In this document: one piece after another, positions 54,536 through 64,000 of the stretch
Position numbering within the stretch: the first letter of the stretch is position 1
How the letters are laid out: every line of letters starts with the position of its first letter
Origin: Hypomyces perniciosus
Taxonomy: Eukaryota > Ascomycota > Sordariomycetes > Hypocreales > Hypocreaceae
Direction: 5' to 3'
DNA: 64,000 nt
Assembly: GCA_008477525.1 (NCBI GenBank)
Contig: SPDT01000004.1
Span: 434,001-498,000, forward strand
Translations under genes and position numbers: made by a program
Notes under the pieces: model-generated
What the model saw: only the letters and a program-made list of their open reading frames with translations
Database searches by the model: none
Told to the model about the DNA's origin: nothing

Positions 54536-56926
54536 ATGGCGCCCTCATTCGACCACTTGCGCGAGGCCGACCTCGACGATGATGAGTTCAACGAGGATGA
54601 GATTGATATTTCCGACTTGCGAGAGAAGTTCGAGGTGCAGTTGGAGCAGGGCTATGACACATTCGTGGTCATCGACGGCCTCCCCGAGGTCACTGAGGAG
54701 CAGAAGCCAAAGCTGGTCAAGTTTCTGCTCAAGAAGCTGAATACCGTGGGAAAGACTAGGGAGGATTTGATATACATGCCCATGGGTGAAGATGGAAAGT
54801 CACAACGGTAAGTTTGATCTGTCGCTTCCCCCCCCCCTTCCGTAGGGATGCGGCTGTTAACTCGGGCACAGCTTTGCCTTTGTTGAATACTCTTCGCCTG
54901 GCGAAGCTGCCGCCGCGACCCGCCAACTCGACATGGTTCCCCTGGACAAGAAGCACACACTCCGCGTCAACAAGATGAACGACATCGAGCGCTACGGCAG
55001 AGAAGGGAGAGTTGACGAGAAATACCAACCTCCCAAGATCGATGAGTTTGTCGAGAAGGAGCATCTGAGATGGTGGCTCAAGGACCCCGCAGGACGTGGT
55101 CGGGATCAGTTCGTCATGTATCGTGGTGACAACGTCGGTGTCTTCTGGAACAACGAGAAAGACCAGCCCGAAAACGTCGTCGATCGTCAGCACTGGACCG
55201 AAGCCTTCCTGCAATGGTCGCCACAAGGCACGTACCTGACGTCGATTCACCAGCAGGGAATCCAGCTATGGGGTGGACAATCCTGGTCGCGATATGCCAG
55301 ATTCGCTCATCCATTCGTCAACCTGGTTGCCTTCTCCCCCAACGAGAAATATATTGTCACCTGGTCTAACAGGCCAATCTCGATACCCGAGTCAGGCCAC
55401 CCAGCATTGTCTATTGACGATGACGGCAAAAACTACGTTATCTGGGACATCGCTACCGGTGCTCCCCTCCGTTCGTTTGCCAATCTGGATGCACCCAAGG
55501 GCGAGGAGGGCAAGCCCCCGCCAAAGGTTCAATGGCCCGCCTTCAAGTGGTCTTCTGACGACAAGTACGTTGCTCGACTGACACCTGGTGCTTCCATCGC
55601 CGTCTACGAGCTTCCCCGCATGAACCTCCTTGATAAGACTAGCATCAAGATTGATGGTGTTGTGGACTTTGACTGGGCTCCTTCAACACCACAGCGTGAG
55701 GGCGTCAAGACGTATGAGCAGCTCTTCTGTTTCTGGACGCCTGAGATTGGCAGCAACCCCGCCAAGGTCGGCTTGATGAGTATCCCGTCCAAGCAGATTG
55801 TCCGAACCCTCAATCTGTTCAGTGTGAGCGACGCAAAGCTCCACTGGCAGTCAGACGCGGCATATCTGTGCGTCAAGGTCGACCGACACTCCAAGTCGAA
55901 GAAATCTCAGGCCACAACATTGGAGATTTTCCGCATCAAGGAGAAGGGAGTCCCTGTCGAGGTGGTTGACACAATCAAGGATACGGTCATCAATTTTGCG
56001 TGGGAGCCCAAGGGCGATCGCTTCGCCATCATCACGACTACCGAGCCAGTTGGCCCCACTGCTGTCCCTCCCAAGACGTCAGTTGCGTTCTTCTGCCCTG
56101 AGAAGAACAAGGGCCCTTTTGCTGGCAACTTCAAGTTGCTTCGCACGCTCGACAAGAAGAACAGCAATGCCATTTACTGGTCGCCCAAGGGACGATTTGT
56201 CGTCATCGCCACAATCGCCAACCAGCAAAGCTCCGACCTCGACTTTTACGACGTTGATTTTGAGGGAGAGAAGCCCGAGTCGGACAAGGATCTGACTGCC
56301 AACCTCCAATTGATGAACACTGCGGATCACTACGGTGTTACGGATGTGGAGTGGGACCCATCAGGTCGGTTTGTTGCGACGTGGGCGTCGGCGTGGAAAC
56401 ACTCGGTAAGTTTCAGCGGGTTCAGCGTGCCCAAATTATTTGAAAACGAAAAGGTGTGTGTCATTTGCTAACGAGTGGTGGACAGATGGAAAATGGATAT
56501 CACATTTACGACTTCAAGGGAGAGACTCTGCGGGAGGAGCCCGTTGAGAAGTTCAAGCAGTTCCAGTGGCGACCGCGGCCACCAACACTGCTGAACAAGG
56601 ATGAGCAGAAGCAGATTCGCAAGAACCTCCGCGAGTACAGCCGGGTATTCGAGCAGGAAGACGCGGACCGTGGTGCGTCAGCCGATTTGGCTGTGGTTGA
56701 GGCCCGTCGTCGCATGCTTGAAGAATGGCATGCTTGGCGCGCGGATGTTGAGGCCGAGGCCGAGGCGGACCGGGAGGCTTTGGGTCTTCCCGCCGACCCA
56801 CACACAGCGCTGCTGGAGGCGAAGACAAAGGAAATGGAGGGATCTACAGACAGCACCGAAACGGATCGGGTTATAGAAGAAATCGTGGAGGATGTGTTGG
56901 AGGAGAGTGAGGAGGTGCTTGGTTAG
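54536..56926 (+). CDS. prt1: Translation initiation factor eIF3 subunit b
   Basis: It is the scaffold subunit of eIF3, which binds the 40S ribosome and recruits the 43S complex. There are three exons, 54536-54807, 54872-56405 and 56486-56926, with joins reading QRFAFVEY and [14 protein letters not shown]; 748 residues. An acidic N-terminus is followed by an RRM ([11 protein letters not shown] and [12 protein letters not shown] as RNP-like strands). The WD40-like propeller follows ([25 protein letters not shown] repeats, [19 protein letters not shown]), then the conserved YHIYDFKGE strand. The C-terminal charged helix ([15 protein letters not shown] onward) is where eIF3i and eIF3g bind in yeast. 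It is complete, with no anomalies. Confidence 0.96.
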
Positions 56927-57993
56927 AAGGTCTCTTTTTGTCTGGCATCCGGGGGAGTGAATTGCTTGTGTATGGGTAGAAAACCGGGTTACGGACAATG
57001 GCTCAATAATGAAGTTTCGAGAGAGATTTTTGTCTCTTTTTCCAACAGTCTATCTACCCCGACTCCGTACGAAACATGCCGTATGAATGAATGACAGTCT
57101 GAGAGTTTGCGTGTGTGCGATTCTGGACCCTTGCTAGCCCTGAAACCAATGGATGGCGAGATGCTAAGGCTACTGTACTCGTACTGGTACGTACGGAGCA
57201 CGAAGTACGCCCAGCTAATTAATACGGAGTGTTCCGTAATACAGAGTACTCGTACCTAGATACGGAGGAGGTGGAGTACGGAGTTCGGAGTGCGAGTAGA
57301 GACGCCAAGTGAGTGACCGTTCCATATGCGTGTATTGCGTGCTTAGGTATTCCTATAAGCAGTATTGAGAATGATGAGACTGGAATGGAGGGAGAGGGAA
57401 AGGGAGAGGGAGAGACAGGGAGGAGGAGGTGTACTTTAGAAATACGACGTGGTACGTGGTACGTACCCCCCCTTCGTGTGTTAAGATGATGCGAGAAAAA
57501 AACGACGAGGTAGTGTCTTGTAGCGTCTCTTGTAGCGTTAGCCATCCCTTGACTCGAGCCACTCATTGTCTCTGCTCCCTTCCCTTCCTTCGTGTGCGCA
57601 CAACCCCAAACCACTTCAGCCAACCATTATCACAGCAAACCCCAACAAGCGAGCATTTTCCATCCATCAGTTTTACATCATCCTCATCAAAAGCGTTTAT
57701 ATCTATCTATTCGACTCTATCCTTTGGGGGGTTTGTGCTCATTATATTCATTATACTCTCTCTCAGCGTTTCGATTAGGTTCGATTAGAAGAAACGGCAG
57801 ATAGCCAGCCACTCAACGCCCTCAACCGCACCCGTTTCGGTTCCCCTCTCTCTCGTGGAACCATCGCGACCTCTTCTCTCCCAGCCAGCTTGGGATGGCT
57901 GATCCCTCGCTGCGACAGCCTCTCCCTCGGTTCTGATAGTGTCACTGCCTTCGCCCCCATGTAATCGTTCCGTCACGTCGATTTCGTCCCAAC
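56927..57993. other. eIF3b-IRE1 intergenic region
   Basis: About 1.07 kb. A microrepeat cluster lies at 57174-57300, and a pyrimidine-rich, probably transcribed leader of IRE1 fills the last 400 bases. It contains several short upstream open frames, whose use I cannot judge. Confidence 0.5.
57174..57300. repeat. Palindromic microrepeat cluster
   Basis: GTACTCGTACTGGTACGTACG, TACGGAGTGTTCCGTA, GTACTCGTAC and GTACGGAG follow within 127 bases upstream of IRE1. They are the same family as at 13549. Confidence 0.65.
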
Positions 57994-60900
57994 ATGCTGC
58001 GACAACCTCCCGGCCGAGGACAATGGTCCTCCCAACAACAGAAGCTTCTCCTTGCCTTTGCTTGCATTTTACTCCCCTGGCTCCAGCTCGCCGACGCTCA
58101 GCAGCAGCATCAGCAGCAACAAAACCGACCCCTACCACCACAGCCGGCCTCTGTCCACCCTGATCCACAACAGGTCCGCCTACATGCGCGGCGGGGTGAT
58201 CTCGATGGTGCCCCCCTCCAGCACTGGGCTGCCGCTGATGACCACGCTGAGGAAGCTCTCGAAGCCCTCAACAAGAAGCATCATCAACAACAACAACAAC
58301 AACAACAGCAGCAGCAGCGAGTTACTCGAATCGCCAACGGCCATCAGCCGCACAACCGACACCATCTCCGAAACCGCGATTCCCATAAACCACACCACCT
58401 CAAAATTCCAAACGATGCGAGCGCCCTCGCGACTTTGGCTCCGGCTCAGTCCGTTCGAGCACCACATCCCCCACGACATCCTCGGTCCAGCAGCAATGCT
58501 TCTGGACTGTCATCGCCGCAGATTGCGCGGAGTCTGGAGGACTGGAAAGTTGAAGACTTCGTTCTTCTGGCGACCGTCGACGGAGACCTCTATGCCAGCG
58601 ACCGCAAGACAGGTCGACAACGCTGGCACCTCGAAGTCGACCAGCCAATGGTCGAGACCCACCATCATCGCACCAACAACTCTGTTCTCGACGACGATTA
58701 CAATCCTGTCGACCATTATATCTGGGCTGTTGAGCCCAATCGTGATGGCCTGCTCTATGTTTGGGTACCTGATTCAGGCACAGGTCTTGTCCGCACCGGC
58801 TTCACCATGAAGCGTCTTGTCGAGGAGCTTTCTCCCTACGCAGGTGGCGAACTGCCTGTTGTCTACACCGGTGACAAGAAAACGACCATGGTTACTCTTG
58901 ATGCAGCCACGGGCCGCGTCCTTAAGTGGTTCGGATCAAGCGGCTCCCACGTGAATGAGGCAGAAAGCTGTCTTCGTCCCAACACTTGGTACGACAAAGA
59001 GAGTGAAGAATGCAGTTCCATGGGCACAGTCACCCTGGGAAGGACCGAATATCGTGTCGGCATCCAGCGACGAGATGGCAAACCCATTGCAACCCTCAAA
59101 TATTCCGAGTGGGGCCCAAACAACTTTGACAACGACCTGTATCAACAATATCATGCCTCGCTCGATAGCCGCTACATCGCAAGCCAACACGACGGCAAGG
59201 TCTACGCGTTCGACCACTCGCGGGGCAATGCGGCACCCCTCTTCAGCCATAAATTCCCGGCCCCAGTGGCTCGAGTCTTTGACGTCTGTCGTCCTTGGGA
59301 TGTACCGTTGGGGAGCAATCCAGACCTCATTGTCCTTCCCCAGCCCACAATGCCGGTCCAAGACGAGGGCATGGCACGCCTGCGAAACCGCATTTTCCTC
59401 AATCAGACTGAGTCAGGCAGTTGGTACGCACTGTCTGCTCGTGCGTACCCACTCATCATCGACGCCCCGCTGGCCCAGCTTTCTCGGCCTGATTGGTGGG
59501 ACATGCCGCCGGCTTGGGATACCATCAACCAGGCGAAGCTTTCCAGGGCGTTGGTTGGCACACATTACTTGGACAGTCCGCGCAACAACCCGTACCAACC
59601 GCCCTCTCTGCCCTCTAGCATAATTGACGATCCCCACGAGGATCCAGGATATGAATCCAACCTGCCCGTGGTCACGAATGCAGAGTCGGATGAGCCAACC
59701 ATCATCGCTAAAGTCAAAGCACTTCCACAAAGCGCTGCCAACAGCGTTATCGAATTCGTTAGCAACCCCATCCTGATTATTCTTTTCGTCTGCACCTTGA
59801 TCTACAACGAAAAGAAGCTCCGACGGTCATACCATCGTTTTAGAACCAAGGGAACTCTCAAAGATCTATATACTTTGTTCTCTCTAGATTCGGATGTCAT
59901 CGAAAACACAGATGAAACAGACGGTAGAGTTGGCACTGCCGAGTTGGAACCATTCGCATCCCTTACTGGCGAACATAAGCCATCACGGCAAACCGTTGAG
60001 AAACCGGACGTCAGTACTGAGACTAAGTTGGCTTCGTCCTCCAAGGCGGTTGAAGTGAAGGACAAAGAAAGCAAAGAGACCAACCTTAATCATTCAGATG
60101 AGTTCCAGAAAGATCAGCCTCAAGGGCCAAATAATGAGGCGTCCAATAATGGGGCACCGGAGAAGAAGAAAAAGGCGCATCGTGGCCGCCGAGGCGGTGT
60201 TAAGCACAGGAAAGCCCGCGCACGCGAAGGGTCTCAGTCCCATGAGGATGATCCACAACGCACCACAGTGGAAGAGGCTGTCAACAATGCTAAGAAGCTC
60301 GGAGATAGACCTGGCTTGGAGCCTGACATCATTACAATTCAAAATGACATGCAGGCTGTCACAGGTCCCATCATCATCATGGACAACCTTGAGGTAAACA
60401 CAGAGGTGGAGCTAGGGATGGGCAGCAATGGTACAGTAGTTTTCGCCGGAAAGTTTGACAACCGAGATTGCGCCATCAAGAGAATGACGATACAGTTTTA
60501 TGACATCGCTACACGGGAAACCAGACTTTTACGGGAGAGCGACGATCATCCAAACGGTGAGTGCTTGTCTACATGTTCTTCACGCCCGCAAACATATTTT
60601 CTATGCTAACGCCCTGTGCCTCAGTAATCCGATATTACGCGCAAGTGCAGCGAGGTGACTTTTTATACATTGCCCTAGAACGATGTGCAGCCTCACTGGC
60701 TGATGTGGTAGAGAGACCGCAATTCTTCCGCCAGTTGGCGGACGCTGGACAACTGGATTTACCAGGAGTTTTGTATCAAATCACCAACGGCATTAGCCAC
60801 CTTCACTCTCTTCGCATCGTTCACCGAGATCTGAAGCCTCAGAATATCCTGGTCAACTTGGACAAGAATGGGAAACCACGACTCTTGGTGTCTGACTTTG

Positions 60901-61772
60901 GTCTCTGCAAAAAGCTAGAAGGAGGCCAGTCATCCTTTGGAGCAACGACGGGTAGGGCAGCGGGCACATCTGGGTGGCGTGCACCTGAGTTGCTACTGGA
61001 TGATGATGGGCGTGATACCGCTATGGCTATGATGGATGCAAGCACACATAGCGGTTCAGGGTCAATTCTAGTTGGCGACAGTACGCTCGCCAACGGTCGT
61101 CGCGCCACGCGTGCTATCGACATCTTCTCCCTCGGACTGGTCTTCTTTTACGTGCTGACTAACGGCTCACATCCTTTCGACTGTGGCGACAGATATATGC
61201 GCGAAGTCAATATCCGAAAAGGCACGTACAACCTTAGCCTTCTTGAATCCTTGGGCCCCTATGCCTACGAGGCAAAGGACCTCATCGCATCAATGCTCAA
61301 GGCCGACCCTAGGAAGCGACCACATGCCAGGGATGTCATGTCCCATCCTTTCTTCTGGTCTGCCAAGAAGAGACTGGCATTCTTGTGCGATGTATCTGAT
61401 CACTTTGAAAAGGAGCCAAGAGACCCTCCTTCACCTGCGTTGGCTGAGCTTGAGAGCCATGCCGTAGGTGTGACTAAGGGTGACTTCCTCCGGCAACTAC
61501 ATCCTCTATTCGTCGATTCGTTGGGTAAGCAACGCAAGTATACCGGGTCGAAGCTTCTCGACCTATTGCGGGCCCTCCGCAATAAACGGAATCATTACGA
61601 GGACATGCCGGATAACTTGAAGAACATAGTGGGGTCGCTGCCGGACGGTTACCTCGCTTTCTGGACGTACAAGTTCCCGATGCTGTTGCTTGTGTGCTGG
61701 AACGTGGTATACAATGTGCGATGGGAGGATACAGATCGGTTCAGAGACTATTACCAGCCGGCTGGACTGTAG
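57994..61772 (+). CDS. ireA: IRE1 kinase/endoribonuclease, unfolded-protein-response sensor
   Basis: An ER-membrane stress sensor that splices the mRNA of the HAC1/XBP1-type transcription factor. There are two exons, 57994-60556 and 60625-61772 (GTGAGT donor, GCTAAC branch), giving 1236 residues. A signal peptide (LLLAFACILLPWLQLADA) is followed by a Gln/His-rich stretch with 11 Gln at about 98-108. The lumenal beta-propeller sensor comes next (EDFVLLATVDGDLYASDRKT), then a membrane segment at about 585-605 (NPILIILFVCTLIY). A basic linker (KKKKAHRGRRGGVKHRKARA) leads to the kinase, with glycine loop LGMGSNGTVV, Lys in CAIKRM, HRDLKPQN with Asp 923, and SDFGL. The RNase domain has RNKRNHYEDMP, keeping the catalytic Asn/His/Tyr pattern. 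It is complete. Confidence 0.95.
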
Positions 61773-62110
61773 TACTGTTGGATGTAAGGAATTGGTAAAA
61801 AAAAATGGAGCGAGAGGACAGTGTCCTGGTAGCGATTGAGTTTGGAATTTCTGTATGAATTACTGTGAAAATTCGTCTCTTTGAGACTGCCAATGCGTAT
61901 CGTGTTTTAGTAGTATTTGAAGCTTTTGTAATACCTTGCTTAATCACATAATCACACGCACTTGATAGAGACAAGTGGACGATAGATATTCCAAACATCT
62001 TTCCATTTCTCTTTGCCAGTCTTCGGGGCTAGACATACATACAGAGTATAGAGTACTGGTTCAAAAACATGCCACCATCACCGGCTACCACGATCAAAAT
62101 GCAAATTCGT
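61773..62110. other. Convergent IRE1-HEL2 3' region
   Basis: A total of 338 bases separate two facing stop codons. It probably carries both 3' untranslated regions. No gene was seen. Confidence 0.5.
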
Positions 62111-64000
62111 TTATCCCCATTGGACGAGAATTTGTTTCTTTCCCTTCTTCCCCTTTTTGCCTTTTCCTCCCGCACCCTCGGCATCGTCTGCTTGGTCTTG
62201 AGTAACCTCCGCAGGTGATACCGATGAGGAATTAGAGGCTCCCCATTGGAAGTTGGTCTCCTGGTGGCCAAAGTCCCTCCTTACGCCACGGCCCCTGCCG
62301 TAGCCGAAGATGGTGGTCTGGGGTTTTGGTGCTGCTGGTAGAGCTGGGAATGCGTCCTCCCTGCGGACATTGTGTGGCGGTGCTCGCGCGCGTGTCTGTG
62401 ATGGCGTTGACAACGACGACGACGAAGAACCGATCCAGGTTGGTTGAGAGGCAGCATGCGAAGAGGAGGAGGAGGATGATGCTGCTGGTGGTGGTAAGGA
62501 GGGAAATGCGGATGATGAAGGGGGCCTGATAGAAGGTGATGACGAGACCCAATTAGGTGCCGCCCTCGGCGTAATGGGAGCTGGACCACCTAATCGCGTG
62601 CTGTTCTTAAGCTTGAGTACTCTCGTCGAGTGTTTCTGCGATGGTGCAGCAGCAGGCAGAGCAGGGTTTGCGGCCGCGGCATGGGCCCATCCACTTGAGC
62701 TCGAGGTTGCGCCGTGCATACCACTGAGACCTGGGAGACTAGGGTAATCTTCATTGATGGCCCGCCAGTCCTGCCATGCTTTCCTCAAGTTGTCTGCTTT
62801 CGCCTTGTCCTCGAAGAGATCGGCCAATTCTCTGACGAGAATGCCGAGGGCATTTGATGAGACGTCGGCAAAGAGCGTGAAGAAGGCGTCAACCAGTTGC
62901 GGGGCGGTAAAGCCGCCCTGTCGATATGTCGAGATGTGGCTGCGGAAGGTTGACATCTTATGGGTGTCATTGCCGAGGAGGTTTGCAGCTCGCTCAATGA
63001 CACTGCCATGGCGGACTAGACGAGCTCGTTCCTCGGCTGGAAGATTAGCCGTGTCGGCGATGCTGAGAGTCTGTGCCGAAGTTGCGAGCGTTTGGTCATT
63101 GGCGTTGGGTGTTGGTGTTGAGTTACCAGCACTTCGAGGTCGTGGTGGCGCAGCTGTACTTCTTGATGTCGAGACCTGGGCTGTTGGTGTTGGTGTTGGT
63201 GTTGGTGAAGGTGAAGCCGTGACGGGGGCAGTGGATGGCGTAGGAGTAGATAGTTGGCCACGGAAAGTTCGGTTCGAGCCTGCTGGCGCCGAGCTGATGG
63301 CCATTTGACGCTGGAAAGCCAGCTCATCTCTTCGCAAGGGCACGGTAGTCGTTGTCGTGGGCAGTATATGGTCATCGTTGGGGTCTCTGCCTCTGTTGCC
63401 TCCTCTCCCTCTCCCTCTAGATCGTCCCTCACCACCATCCCGTTGGCTGCCTCCTCCCCGCCTCTCCTGCTGATAGGACTGTCGAATGTCAAAAGCGGAG
63501 ATGTCGACTAGCCTAGCGTCCCTGCTTGCCCCTTTGCCTGCATGTTCTGCGAGGTGATGGGCTTGCATGTCGAGCTCAGACTCGAACACGACAAACTTCT
63601 TCTCCAAGCACCCGCGATCGGAGCAGAGGAAATGATCCTTTTTGAAGTGCTTCTCCAACTCTTCATAGTTGAGAAAATAGTGCGGCTGCCTCGAGTCCCT
63701 GCGGTCACAGATGAAGCATCGTTCGTGCTTCATGCGACAATGTTCGAATAATTTATCATCGTCATAAAAGCGCTCCCCACAGAATCCACACAGCGGATGA
63801 CCTTTGAAGCCCGTCTGGTCGGCAGCGCCAGGTTTGTCATCGCCGTGGCGCATGTGCTTCTCCAGCTCGCGGTCGGTGAAGAGCTCGTGCTCGTGGGTGA
63901 AGACCTTTTTGTTTCGAGTACAGAGATCGCACATGCGTTTCTTATGAGCAGATTTGACATGTCGGTGGAGGTCGGGCCATCCCAGGCCGGCAAAGTCGCA
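62111..64000 (-). CDS. hel2: Hel2/ZNF598-type E3 ubiquitin ligase, C-terminal part
   Basis: This ligase marks collided ribosomes by ubiquitinating 40S proteins and starts ribosome-associated quality control. The frame is open to the window end, so the N-terminus with the RING finger lies beyond 64000; about 629 residues are visible and no intron is needed. Several C2H2-type fingers come first in order: CDFAGLGWPDLHRHVKSAH, CDLCTRNKKVF with ELEKHMRH, PLCGFCGERFYDDDKLFEHC, CFICDRRDSRQPHYFLNYEE and CSDRGCLEKKFVVF. Arg/Gly-rich and Ser/Thr/Pro low-complexity linkers follow (including a (TP)n run from a GTTGGT microsatellite near 63185). A helical module (FRSHISTYRQGGFTAPQLVD) and a GKGKKGKKGKKQ tail end the protein. 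It converges on IRE1. Confidence 0.92.
   Translation of the reverse strand, partial: CDFAGLGWPDLHRHVKSAHKKRMCDLCTRNKKVFTHEHELFTDRELEKHMRHGDDKPGAADQTGFKGHPLCGFCGERFYDDDKLFEHCRMKHERCFICDRRDSRQPHYFLNYEELEKHFKKDHFLCSDRGCLEKKFVVFESELDMQAHHLAEHAGKGASRDARLVDISAFDIRQSYQQERRGGGSQRDGGEGRSRGRGRGGNRGRDPNDDHILPTTTTTVPLRRDELAFQRQMAISSAPAGSNRTFRGQLSTPTPSTAPVTASPSPTPTPTPTAQVSTSRSTAAPPRPRSAGNSTPTPNANDQTLATSAQTLSIADTANLPAEERARLVRHGSVIERAANLLGNDTHKMSTFRSHISTYRQGGFTAPQLVDAFFTLFADVSSNALGILVRELADLFEDKAKADNLRKAWQDWRAINEDYPSLPGLSGMHGATSSSSGWAHAAAANPALPAAAPSQKHSTRVLKLKNSTRLGGPAPITPRAAPNWVSSSPSIRPPSSSAFPSLPPPAASSSSSSSHAASQPTWIGSSSSSLSTPSQTRARAPPHNVRREDAFPALPAAPKPQTTIFGYGRGRGVRRDFGHQETNFQWGASNSSSVSPAEVTQDQADDAEGAGGKGKKGKKGKKQILVQWG

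Overview
This is nuclear DNA of a filamentous ascomycete, most likely a sordariomycete of the order Hypocreales. Introns are short (about 53-90 nt) with GTAAGT-like donors and CTAAC/CTGAC branch sites. The recognisable proteins are fungal: a TCP-1 beta chaperonin subunit, eIF3b/Prt1, IRE1, Hel2, a delta-12 desaturase and a Zn2Cys6 regulator. Gene-poor stretches are full of tiny palindromes such as TACGGAGTA and TACTTCGTA, which I associate with hypocrealean genomes. The family and species assignment is inference.

Layout. 1-5.4 kb: the end of an AnmK-type kinase gene, a decayed region and a secreted lipase. 6.4-12.9 kb: an M1 aminopeptidase and a Zn2Cys6 transcription factor, both on minus. 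13-15.8 kb: a palindrome-rich gene desert ending in a broken ADP/ATP carrier copy. 16.2-17.2 kb: a DJ-1/PfpI protein. 17.7-27.2 kb: an unusual block of hydrophilic, LEA-like or uncharacterised proteins. It holds a 1395-aa DUF3659-repeat protein with a minisatellite-encoded pentapeptide region, a 226-aa DUF3659-like protein, two small proteins sharing a nearly identical C-terminal motif, and a conserved fungal protein of unknown function. 27.3-31.2 kb: two divergent membrane-anchored glycosyltransferases (GT64-like and GT32-like). 32.7-36.4 kb: a membrane-anchored methyltransferase and a broken gene. 38-45.5 kb: a delta-12 desaturase, an FAD-dependent amine-oxidase-like enzyme and a Tc1/mariner-derived transposase gene with an altered catalytic triad. 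46-64 kb: a TBC-domain protein, a disordered SUMO-interaction-like protein, and a compact block of CCT2, eIF3b, IRE1 and the Hel2/ZNF598 ligase (cut by the window end).

I worked out exon joins by hand from splice signals and reading-frame continuity, and for most multi-exon genes the joined length is a multiple of three. The strongest candidate for something undescribed is the 17.7-27.2 kb block. The last four complete or partial genes, CCT2 to Hel2, all serve protein synthesis, folding or quality control. I saw no CRISPR array, rRNA or convincing tRNA gene.
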